The notes beneath the pieces were generated by a model that saw only the letters and a program-made list of their open reading frames with translations, made no database searches and was not told the DNA's origin. Source: Caryophanales bacterium UBA1231 (lineage in GTDB: Bacteria; Bacillota_I; Bacilli_A; ML615J-28; CAG-313). From it: 14,369 bases of DNA. Made by a program: the position numbers and the translations under genes. Each line of letters starts with the position of its first letter. The first letter of the stretch is position 1. Shown piece after piece: positions 7,166 to 13,848 of this stretch. The stretch covers positions 1-14,369 of the forward strand of contig DBWT01000035.1 in NCBI GenBank assembly GCA_002309035.1, written 5' to 3'.

Positions 7166-9280
7166 ATGAAAACTATTAAAAATATATTTTGTATTATTAT
7201 TGTTTCATTATTTGTTTTTCTTTTTACATCATGTGAAAAAGAAAATAACACACCTATCCTTAATACTCCAAATAATTTGAGTATTAGTGAAGATGAAATA
7301 TTAAGTTGGGATAATGTTAAAAATGCAACTGGATATAAAGTAATAATTAAGAATTATAAATCAGGAGAAGAAACCTTTGATACAAAAACTAATTCTATAG
7401 ATTTATTTTCATATTTTAGAAATAGATATATTTATCAAATAGTTGTATATGCATATGATGAAACAGGAAAGTATTTAGAAAGTGATAACTCAGAAGAAAT
7501 AAGATATCAAAATAATGCTAATTTTAAATATTTTAAAATTCGATTAATAAATGATGGTACTGCTTATGAAATAGCTGCAGCTGATAATGACGCAATAAGT
7601 GGTAAATTAATTTTACCTGATATGTATAATAATATACCTATTACTAAAATAGCAAAACAAGGTTTTTCTAATTGTGTTAATATTAAATACTTAATTATTC
7701 CTGATACAATTATTGAAATTGGTGGTTATGCTTTTAACATGTGTACAGGATTAGAAAAAGTAGAATTACCTGATTCAATTACTGAATTGAAACATTCAAC
7801 TTTTGCATATTGCTCTAATTTAGTTGATATTAATATACCTAATACTGTTAAAAGGTTAGAATGCCCTTGTTTTATCGGTTGCAGTTCTTTAGAAAGTTTG
7901 CATATACCTTATAGTGTTGAAGAGATTAGACCTAGTTTTAATGGCTGTGATTCATTAAAGAACATCACAATTGATGAAGATAATGATGTTTATAAAGCAG
8001 AAAACTCATGTATTATAAAAAAAGAGGATAATTCATTAGTAATAGGAACTAATTATAGTATTATTCCTGAATATGTAACTTCAATAGGTCATGAAGCTTT
8101 CCAAGGATGTAGATTAATAACTGAATTTACAATACCTGGTAATGTAAAAAACGTTGGTGAATTTGCATTTTCTCTTTGTGATTGTCTTAAAACACTTATT
8201 ATTGAAGAAGGAGTAGAATACTTGAATGGCAGTCTAGATGTTGTTTCATCGATTGAAAGGATAGTTGTGCCTTCAACGCTTAAAACTTTTGGTGGTAATC
8301 CTTTTTGTCAATTTTCAAATTTTAAAAGTCTTGAAACTCCAAATGGTAGCGATTATTATAAAGTCGAAGGTAATTGTATTATTGAAATCAATGAAAGTAA
8401 AGTACTTTACGCTTTTAAAAATGACGTTCAAATACCTTCATATATAAAAACTATTGGCTTTTACTCCTGCTGTTTTTATGAAGAAGATTCAATTATTTTA
8501 CCTGAAGGAATAGAATTAATAGACGAGGGTGCTTTTGCAGGTACAAAGCTAAAAGAAATTGTTCTTCCTTCAAGTCTTAAGGTAATTGGTGATGGTGCTT
8601 TTAAGGCTTCTAGTATTGAAAAAATAATTTTTAATGATAAATTAGAAAAAATTGATAATAATGCTTTTTCGGGCTGTACAAATTTAAAAAATATAATAAT
8701 ACCTAAAAGCGTTAAGTTTATTGGTGGTGATGCATTTTCATATTGTTACTGTACAATAATATTATATGATAATGTTGATGTAATATGTAACTATGCGTTT
8801 TTTCAAGATTCAGTTTATACAACTATGGATTATTACGACTTTGAGGAAGGAGAAAAATTCAAAAACTATGAAAATGCTTGGGCTGGGTCTACTAATGGTC
8901 TTTTATTATTTAATTGTAATATAGAAGATGATTATGTGACAGGATTTCAGTACTTTATAGTTGATTTAAGTACTGATGATTATGTTAGGAAACCTCGAAC
9001 TAGTTGTCATATGTATGCACCCAAGTCTAATCCATCAATAGTCCCATATAGGGAAGGATATATTTTTAAAGGATGGACCTTGAATAAAGATACCAATGAA
9101 ATTGTAATTGAACCATACAATTTCACAAGAGAAGAGCATTATAGTTACATAGATGATATTTCACTGGAAATCATAGAAAAAACTCTTACAATTAGTAATG
9201 ATTGGTGGATTACTGAAGGAATGGTGAAAAATTGGGAAAATGAGCAGAAATTTTATGCTGTGTGGGAAAAGGTAGAATAG
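7166..9280 (+). CDS. BspA-like leucine-rich-repeat surface lipoprotein with FN3-like and Flg_new domains
   Basis: A 704-residue lipoprotein precursor. The signal peptide ends in FTSC (Cys23; Phe at -3 is slightly off the usual lipobox). Residues about 33-114 look like a fibronectin type III domain (LSWDNVKNATGYKVIIKN). From about 130 to 560 run BspA-type leucine-rich repeats (LRR_5), recognisable by repeated I-x-x-x-A-F-x-x-C/ L-x-x-I-x-I-P units. They are interrupted twice by the family's characteristic Y-K-x-E-x-x-C-I-I beta segments (near 270 and 395). The last 90 residues carry a Flg_new/InlB B-repeat-like end (GYIFKGWT ... FYAVW). Such proteins usually bind host or microbial surface ligands; the ligand here is unknown. 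No Shine-Dalgarno site precedes the ATG, which lies 6 nt after the previous stop, so translation is probably coupled. Its terminator is the hairpin at 9417. Confidence 0.85.
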   Translation: MKTIKNIFCIIIVSLFVFLFTSCEKENNTPILNTPNNLSISEDEILSWDNVKNATGYKVIIKNYKSGEETFDTKTNSIDLFSYFRNRYIYQIVVYAYDETGKYLESDNSEEIRYQNNANFKYFKIRLINDGTAYEIAAADNDAISGKLILPDMYNNIPITKIAKQGFSNCVNIKYLIIPDTIIEIGGYAFNMCTGLEKVELPDSITELKHSTFAYCSNLVDINIPNTVKRLECPCFIGCSSLESLHIPYSVEEIRPSFNGCDSLKNITIDEDNDVYKAENSCIIKKEDNSLVIGTNYSIIPEYVTSIGHEAFQGCRLITEFTIPGNVKNVGEFAFSLCDCLKTLIIEEGVEYLNGSLDVVSSIERIVVPSTLKTFGGNPFCQFSNFKSLETPNGSDYYKVEGNCIIEINESKVLYAFKNDVQIPSYIKTIGFYSCCFYEEDSIILPEGIELIDEGAFAGTKLKEIVLPSSLKVIGDGAFKASSIEKIIFNDKLEKIDNNAFSGCTNLKNIIIPKSVKFIGGDAFSYCYCTIILYDNVDVICNYAFFQDSVYTTMDYYDFEEGEKFKNYENAWAGSTNGLLLFNCNIEDDYVTGFQYFIVDLSTDDYVRKPRTSCHMYAPKSNPSIVPYREGYIFKGWTLNKDTNEIVIEPYNFTREEHYSYIDDISLEIIEKTLTISNDWWITEGMVKNWENEQKFYAVWEKVE

Positions 9281-9416
9281 TATATATTGTAAATTGTTTA
9301 TAGAAAATGTATTGGCTTATTTATGTTTATTGTTTTTAGACTTTAATCGTGGAATAGTTTATTTTGAGTATAATGTGTTAATTATTTTATTATTATAATT
9401 TGATACTATAAGAAAC

Positions 9417-9447
9417 GGCATACTTTAATTAAAGTATGTCTTTTTTT
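9417..9447 (+). terminator. Terminator after the LRR gene (copy 2 of the repeated hairpin)
   Basis: A 24-nt palindrome (9417-9440; arm GGCATACTTTAA, with one G-U pair near the base) is followed by seven T (9441-9447). It sits 136 nt after the stop at 9280. The intervening AT-rich stretch contains no gene I can support. Confidence 0.85.
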
Positions 9448-9474
9448 GATTTATAAATACTAATATGATATAAT
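9446..9474 (+). promoter_or_regulatory. Extended -10 promoter of the solute-binding lipoprotein gene
   Basis: TTGATT (9446-9451) uses the last two T of the terminator tract. After exactly 17 nt comes TATAAT (9469-9474), preceded by TG plus one base (9466-9468). The start point would be near 9481, and GGAGG at 9491-9495 serves the ATG at 9502, so the leader is only about 20 nt. Confidence 0.8.
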
Positions 9475-9501
9475 CTAGTTAATTATAAACGGAGGTCTAT
9501 C

Positions 9502-11667
9502 ATGAAAAAAACCATTTCTATTTTAGCGCTATTATTTGTTTTGCTATTTTTAGTATCTTGTGGTAATAATGAGTATTTTACAGTTAGTTTTGATTCTGAT
9601 GGCGGTACAGAAATTGCATCTATTCAAGTTCAAAAATTTGAAGGATTCGAAAAACCAACTGATCCAGAAAGAGAAGACTATATTTTTGATGGATGGTATG
9701 TTGATGGTGAAAAATGGAGTTTTATAGATTCTACTGTTAAATCTAATATAACTTTAAAAGCAAAGTGGATTAGAGAATATTATAATGTTACTTTTGATTT
9801 CAATGATGGAAAAACAAGCAATGTAAATTATAAATTTAAGACAGGAGAAGCAATTAACGTTGAACTTGAACCGACTAGAATAGGTTACAAGTTTAATGGG
9901 TGGGATTCTAATGTTCCTGATGTTATGGATGATAAAGATCATTATTTTAAAGCAAACTGGGAGAAGATTGTGCCTACTGATATTTTAATTAAAGGTAACA
10001 ATCGTGTTTTAATCAATTCTGTTCTTGAATTAAAATATAGTATTTCTCCTTCGGATGCCCAAGAAGATATTGTTTCAATAGAAACTGATAATGATTTAGC
10101 AAGTGTTGTTTTATCTGGAACAGATAAAATAATATTTACTGCTGGTAGTGTTGTGGGAATTACTAGGATCACAATTACTACATCGAATGGAGAAAAAGCT
10201 ATGAAAGCTATTCAAATTATTGATGGAAGTAGTAGTGTATCTTATCCTGATCTTGGTGGTTATACAATTAAAATTGCAGTATCTGAACACAGTTTAGGAA
10301 AGTATGATCCTCATTTAACTTTTGAAACTAAATCAAAATATGGTTATTACGATAAACCTGATCGTGAATATAGAATAGCAGCCTTTAATGAAATTGAGGA
10401 AAACTATAATTGCAATATTTCATTTGTTCCGTATCCGAGTGATGCTACATGGGGACTTGCTCGCAAACAATATATATTGACACAAGGTCAAATTGGTTGG
10501 CCTGAATATGATATATATATTTATATGGAAGGACAAAATCCTGGATATGAAGCTAGTAATGCATTTGTTGATTTAACTGAGTTGTATGCAAAATATGGAC
10601 ATAATTTGATGAATGAAATGAATATCACTGCTAATACTTATAAACAAAAATTATATGGTATTAACACTGATGATATGGAACTTGTAAATATTTTAGGTTA
10701 CAATGTTGGTTTATGGGAAAAGATTCATGCACAAGACCCAACAATTGAAGAACCGGCTCAGATTTTCTTAGATGGAAAATGGGATTTTAATGTATTCAAG
10801 GAATATTGTATTAAAGTTCAAACTGCATTAAATAATTTATATACTTTTGAAAATTATTATTGCTTATCTGGATATGGAAGCTATTATTGGCTTGGTTTAG
10901 TTAATGCCAGTGGTGTTAAAATTCTAGATACTACTCAATTGAGAGCTAATATTGCTGGTCAGATAGAAACTGCTGCAGCACGAACTCTAACAGAAATTTT
11001 TAAAGAAGGCGCTATGGATCCTTCATTCCAAGTTGATGCTAGTGTTGCAACATGGAACGCTGGACATGCTTTATTTTGTACTGGTGATTTATGGTTTATA
11101 AAGTCTGATAATCGTTGGGAAGAGGGTCTATGGGGAAGAGACACTCGATATGGATATGTTCCATTCCCTCATATGACTGGAACTGATTCAGAATGTACTT
11201 ACGTTGGTACAACAACTGGATCTGCTGCATGCTTTGCATCAAGTCGTGATTGGTCTTATAGAGGATTTGGCAAAGATTGTACTACTGAGAACATTTTTAG
11301 GGCTTATATGGATTTCTTATATACTGCTAAAGAACTTTATCGTTCAAGTGATAATTATAGTCTTGTATCAGATGTTACAAATACAGCTACATCTAAGTTC
11401 GGTAGTGAGGCATCAGTAAATGCTTATTTAAAGATAATGCTTGGTAGTAAACAATCAAACGGCACTTATGTTGGCGGTATTGCTGAGTACGGATTCTATG
11501 ATCCATTCGTATCAAATTCAAATTCTGTTGTTGGTAATGTTGGTGGTACAGGAACATTTGCTGGTGAAATCAACGCATTTATAAAAGGTGGTGGTTATTT
11601 ATTGAGTGATGCTGTTGCTAGCTATCAAGCAACTATTGAAAGTGCATTAGTTGATGTATACGGATAA
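9502..11667 (+). CDS. Lipoprotein with Flg_new repeats and Ig-like domain fused to an ABC-type extracellular solute-binding domain
   Basis: A 721-residue lipoprotein precursor with lipobox LVSC (Cys20). Residues about 25-89 and 92-153 are two Flg_new/InlB B-type repeats (F-D-S-D-G-G ... F-D-G-W ... L-K-A-K-W; then F-N-G-W ... F-K-A-N-W). Residues about 157-241 resemble an Ig-like domain. From about 253 to the end the sequence resembles the family-1 periplasmic-binding fold used by carbohydrate ABC importers (YTIKIAVSEH start, AFNEIEENYNCNISFVPY, and Trp/Tyr/Gly-rich regions typical of sugar sites). The expected role is capture of an oligosaccharide or other solute at the outer face of the membrane, held away from it by the N-terminal modules. 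No permease or ATPase gene is adjacent, so the transporter partner is elsewhere or absent. It has its own promoter (9446-9474) and a terminator at 11724. Substrate assignment is not possible from the sequence. Confidence 0.8.
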   Translation: MKKTISILALLFVLLFLVSCGNNEYFTVSFDSDGGTEIASIQVQKFEGFEKPTDPEREDYIFDGWYVDGEKWSFIDSTVKSNITLKAKWIREYYNVTFDFNDGKTSNVNYKFKTGEAINVELEPTRIGYKFNGWDSNVPDVMDDKDHYFKANWEKIVPTDILIKGNNRVLINSVLELKYSISPSDAQEDIVSIETDNDLASVVLSGTDKIIFTAGSVVGITRITITTSNGEKAMKAIQIIDGSSSVSYPDLGGYTIKIAVSEHSLGKYDPHLTFETKSKYGYYDKPDREYRIAAFNEIEENYNCNISFVPYPSDATWGLARKQYILTQGQIGWPEYDIYIYMEGQNPGYEASNAFVDLTELYAKYGHNLMNEMNITANTYKQKLYGINTDDMELVNILGYNVGLWEKIHAQDPTIEEPAQIFLDGKWDFNVFKEYCIKVQTALNNLYTFENYYCLSGYGSYYWLGLVNASGVKILDTTQLRANIAGQIETAAARTLTEIFKEGAMDPSFQVDASVATWNAGHALFCTGDLWFIKSDNRWEEGLWGRDTRYGYVPFPHMTGTDSECTYVGTTTGSAACFASSRDWSYRGFGKDCTTENIFRAYMDFLYTAKELYRSSDNYSLVSDVTNTATSKFGSEASVNAYLKIMLGSKQSNGTYVGGIAEYGFYDPFVSNSNSVVGNVGGTGTFAGEINAFIKGGGYLLSDAVASYQATIESALVDVYG

Positions 11668-11723
11668 TATCGTATTGTAATCAATATAATTATATTTGTT
11701 TCTTTGTGTTTGAAATATATTAA

Positions 11724-11754
11724 GGCATACTTTAATTAAAGTATGTCTTTTTTT
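11724..11754 (+). terminator. Terminator after the solute-binding gene (copy 3 of the repeated hairpin)
   Basis: The palindrome (11724-11747) and T7 tract (11748-11754) are identical to copy 2, 56 nt after the stop codon at 11667. Confidence 0.85.
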
Positions 11755-11781
11755 GATTTAAAAGCATCAATATGGTATAAT
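11753..11781 (+). promoter_or_regulatory. Extended -10 promoter of the Lgt-family gene
   Basis: TTGATT (11753-11758, overlapping the terminator T-tract) and TATAAT (11776-11781) are 17 nt apart, with TG plus one base before the -10 box (11773-11775). Start point near 11788, leader about 40 nt. Confidence 0.8.
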
Positions 11782-11793
11782 CTTATTAATAAG
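11782..11793. repeat. 12-bp palindrome at the predicted transcription start
   Basis: CTTATTAATAAG is a perfect palindrome starting immediately after the -10 box. It could be an operator half-pair or a small 5' hairpin. The composition is AT-rich, so it may be chance. Confidence 0.3.
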
Positions 11794-11827
11794 TTTTATG
11801 ATAATTATTTCTTAGGAGTTATTTATT

Positions 11828-12619
11828 ATGTATCCATATATAGATTTTGGTATTTTTCAAATTCCAACATATGGTTGTATGGTGGCTTTAGGTATAGTTG
11901 CCTTTACTTTATCAACAATCTATCTTTTTGAGAAGAAGGGTTCGTTTGTGAAAGAACAAACTGATAAGTTATTGTTAATATCATTGATTGGTTTTCTCAT
12001 TCTAGGAACTTCAGCTTTTGTTATAAATTCGGTTTTCCATACAGCAGAGGATGGAAAAATAACAATTGGTGGTTTTACTTGGCTTGGAGGTGTATTAATC
12101 AGTTTTCCTATTTCAATTCTTATATTTGAAAAATATGGGAAATTTACTGATTTAAAAGGTATTCAAGTTTTTGAATATTTAATGCCAGGTTTAATTATTG
12201 CTCATTGCTTTGGTAGAATTGGTTGTTTCTTAGCTGGTTGTTGTTTTGGCGCTCCAACTGATTCTATATTTGGTGTAAGTTATCCTATATATAGTGAACC
12301 ATTCTTTTGTTATCCTAATGATGCACTGACTAGAAGTTTGCCTTTATGGCCAACTCAACTTTTTGAAGCTGGATTTGAACTTATTCTTTATATAATATTA
12401 ATGCTAACGAGAAGAAGTACTAAAGAATATGGATTAGAGATATATTGTTTTAGTTATGGAATATTTAGATTCTTTCTTGAATATTTGCGTGCTGATGATC
12501 GAGGAAGCACATTTACAATTTTCTCTCCATCACAAATAATGTCTATTATTCTTATTGTATATGGAGTAGTTTTAATAATATTTAGAAATATTAATCGAAC
12601 AAAAATATATTTTAAATAG
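11828..12619 (+). CDS. lgt: Prolipoprotein diacylglyceryl transferase family protein (cysteine-motif variant)
   Basis: A 263-residue integral membrane protein with about seven hydrophobic segments, the usual Lgt size. Lgt moves a diacylglyceryl group from phosphatidylglycerol to the lipobox cysteine of preprolipoproteins. Family features seen: YG near 15-16, the core GRIGCFLAGCCFG (129-141), PTQLFE (175-180), and FRFFLEYLR (213-221), in which Arg214 and Glu218 correspond to conserved E. coli residues. Against the E. coli pattern GRIGNFINGELWG, the Asn and Glu are replaced by Cys133 and Cys138. The catalytically important His of the H-G-G motif appears to be Leu86 (WLGG). This variant is common in some anaerobic lineages from memory, but whether it does the standard reaction is uncertain. 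AGGAG (11814-11818) lies 9 nt before the ATG. Three lipoprotein genes lie just upstream. It has its own promoter and a strong terminator. Confidence 0.8.
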   Translation: MYPYIDFGIFQIPTYGCMVALGIVAFTLSTIYLFEKKGSFVKEQTDKLLLISLIGFLILGTSAFVINSVFHTAEDGKITIGGFTWLGGVLISFPISILIFEKYGKFTDLKGIQVFEYLMPGLIIAHCFGRIGCFLAGCCFGAPTDSIFGVSYPIYSEPFFCYPNDALTRSLPLWPTQLFEAGFELILYIILMLTRRSTKEYGLEIYCFSYGIFRFFLEYLRADDRGSTFTIFSPSQIMSIILIVYGVVLIIFRNINRTKIYFK

Positions 12620-12630
12620 TCATTTAGAAG

Positions 12631-12691
12631 CCTTAAACTAATCGCTTATTTTAAACAATCTTTTAAAATAAGAGATTGTTTAAGGTTTTTT
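12631..12691 (+). terminator. Long hairpin terminator after the Lgt-family gene
   Basis: The outer stem pairs CCTTAAAC (12631-12638) with GTTTAAGG (12678-12685), extended by AATC/GATT (12640-12643 with 12674-12677) after a one-base bulge. The inner stem pairs CTTATTTTAAA (12645-12655) with its complement at 12662-12672 across one mismatch, with a 6-nt loop. Six T follow (12686-12691). An alternative 9-bp stem (12653-12661 with 12673-12681) competes with it. Confidence 0.85.
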
Positions 12692-12740
12692 AAACGAATC
12701 TTAAAACAAATATAAATAAATTTGAAAAATTTTAAAAAAA

Positions 12741-12767
12741 TTAGCACTTAACACTTGACAGTGCTAA
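12741..12767. promoter_or_regulatory. CIRCE operator 1 (HrcA binding site)
   Basis: TTAGCACTT, 9 nt, CAGTGCTAA. The first eight bases of each arm match the CIRCE consensus TTAGCACTC-N9-GAGTGCTAA and the spacing is exact. Only the innermost base of each arm differs. It covers the -35 box of the hrcA promoter, so HrcA bound here would block RNA polymerase. Confidence 0.92.
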
Positions 12768-12783
12768 TTGTATGGTGTAAAAT
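12755..12783 (+). promoter_or_regulatory. Promoter of the hrcA-grpE operon
   Basis: A perfect -35 TTGACA (12755-12760) lies inside CIRCE 1, and TAAAAT (12778-12783) follows after 17 nt. Transcription would start near 12790, inside the second CIRCE-like repeat. Confidence 0.8.
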
Positions 12784-12784
12784 G

Positions 12785-12811
12785 TTAGCAGTAAGAAGGT
12801 AAAAGTGCTAA
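12785..12811. promoter_or_regulatory. Second, degenerate CIRCE operator
   Basis: TTAGCAGTA, 9 nt, AAGTGCTAA. The left arm matches the CIRCE consensus at 7 of 9 positions and the right arm at 8 of 9, with the exact 9-nt spacer. It is 44 bp downstream of CIRCE 1, about four helical turns, and spans the expected transcription start up to the Shine-Dalgarno site. In RNA it could form a leader hairpin. Confidence 0.7.
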
Positions 12812-12817
12812 AGGTGA
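12810..12817 (+). promoter_or_regulatory. Shine-Dalgarno site deciding the hrcA start
   Basis: AAAGGTGA lies 5 nt before ATG 12823. The in-frame GTG at 12805 is upstream of it and within the operator, so it is not the start. Confidence 0.75.
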
Positions 12818-12822
12818 TACTT

Positions 12823-13839
12823 ATGTTAACTGAAAGACAAAAGAAAATTTTGAAAAAGATCGTTGAAGAGTACGTTAGAACTGTTGAACCTGTTGGTTCT
12901 AAGACTATTACTGAAGATGAAAACTTTTATTATTCTTCAGCAACAATTAGAAATGATATGGCTGTTTTGGAAGAACTTGGATATCTACTTAAAACTCATA
13001 CATCAAGTGGAAGAGTTCCTAGTGAAGAAGGATACAAGATGTATGTTAATATGATGCTGGAAGAACAAAAGGAACGAGATGAAGATGATATTGATTTTCC
13101 TTTGATTGATGAAATCTTTGAGCGTAATAAAATTAGTAAGGATCAAGCAATTGAAGAAACAATGGCATTAGTTAGTGAACTTACTAATTACACTTCAATA
13201 GTTTTAGGAAATAATGCTAATGATGCAATTATTAAAAAGATTCAATTCGTAGAGATTGATGATAATCTTGGTGTTTTACTTTTAGTAACAAATCATGGTT
13301 ATGTAGAGAGTAAAAAGATTATAATTCCTGAATCAATTTCTGTAGAAGATATTGAAAAAGTTGTCAACATCTTAAATGATAATTTGAAAGATTGTTCAAT
13401 ATCACAAATTGATGATGTATTAAAAGAAGCATTCCAAAGTGGAAAGATTAAAGAGCGTGTTCATTATTATGACATGTTGATTAGCGTATTTGTTAATACA
13501 ATCAGTCAAATGGTTGAAGATAAATATTTCTTGTCAGGACAAAGCAATCTTATGAATTATCCTGAGTTCCAAGATGTAAATAAAGTAAAAGATTTACTTA
13601 AGGCTATGGAACAAAAAGAAATTATGAAGTTAATTGATTTAAATGATACAAGTATTACTGTTAAAATTGGTCATGATAATACAATTAAAGCAATGGAAGA
13701 TTGTTCTTTAATCACTGTACCTTATGAAATGGGTAGTGGAGTTAAAGGAGCAATTGCCATAATTGGTCCTAAGAGAATGGAATATTCAAAAGTTATTCCA
13801 TTACTTGAATATATTGCGAAAAACATGAAGAATTTATAG
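12823..13839 (+). CDS. hrcA: Heat-inducible transcription repressor HrcA
   Basis: A 338-residue protein of normal HrcA length. HrcA binds CIRCE operators as a dimer and represses the class I heat-shock genes; GroEL keeps it in active form, so misfolded protein relieves repression. The N-terminal winged helix is clear: MLTERQ start, EPVGSKTI (22-29), SSATIRNDMAVLEELGYL (38-55) and THTSSGRVPSEEGY (58-71), all highly conserved. The C-terminal GAF-like dimerisation region ends in IIGPKRMEYSKVIPLLEYIA. The start at ATG 12823 fits both the family N-terminus and the Shine-Dalgarno site. It is first in its operon, preceded by two CIRCE sites, so it represses itself. grpE starts 9 nt after its stop. 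Confidence 0.96.
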   Translation: MLTERQKKILKKIVEEYVRTVEPVGSKTITEDENFYYSSATIRNDMAVLEELGYLLKTHTSSGRVPSEEGYKMYVNMMLEEQKERDEDDIDFPLIDEIFERNKISKDQAIEETMALVSELTNYTSIVLGNNANDAIIKKIQFVEIDDNLGVLLLVTNHGYVESKKIIIPESISVEDIEKVVNILNDNLKDCSISQIDDVLKEAFQSGKIKERVHYYDMLISVFVNTISQMVEDKYFLSGQSNLMNYPEFQDVNKVKDLLKAMEQKEIMKLIDLNDTSITVKIGHDNTIKAMEDCSLITVPYEMGSGVKGAIAIIGPKRMEYSKVIPLLEYIAKNMKNL

Positions 13840-13848
13840 AGGTGAATA

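Larger units (their letters stand above)
9417..9476 (+). repeat. Terminator-promoter direct repeat, left copy
   Basis: This 60-nt block matches 11724-11783 at 54 positions. The first 37 bases are identical (hairpin, T7 tract and GATTTA) and the rest differ at six positions. It combines a terminator with the promoter of the next gene. The two copies flank the gene at 9502-11667 in direct orientation. Confidence 0.85.
11724..11783 (+). repeat. Terminator-promoter direct repeat, right copy
   Basis: Matches 9417-9476 at 54 of 60 positions, including the whole terminator and both promoter boxes with the same spacing. It ends the solute-binding gene and starts the Lgt-family gene. Confidence 0.85.

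Noticed and set aside
9369..9374. TATAAT upstream of the copy 2 hairpin
   Set aside because: No -35 match at normal spacing, and any transcript would run straight into the terminator at 9417.
11743..11931. 62-codon + strand frame overlapping the terminator, promoter and 5' end of the Lgt-family gene
   Set aside because: It starts in the terminator hairpin, has no ribosome site and overlaps a real gene in another frame.
12805..12822. GTG start for HrcA
   Set aside because: It lies in the second CIRCE repeat and upstream of the Shine-Dalgarno site. The HrcA family begins with the MLTERQ-like segment at 12823.
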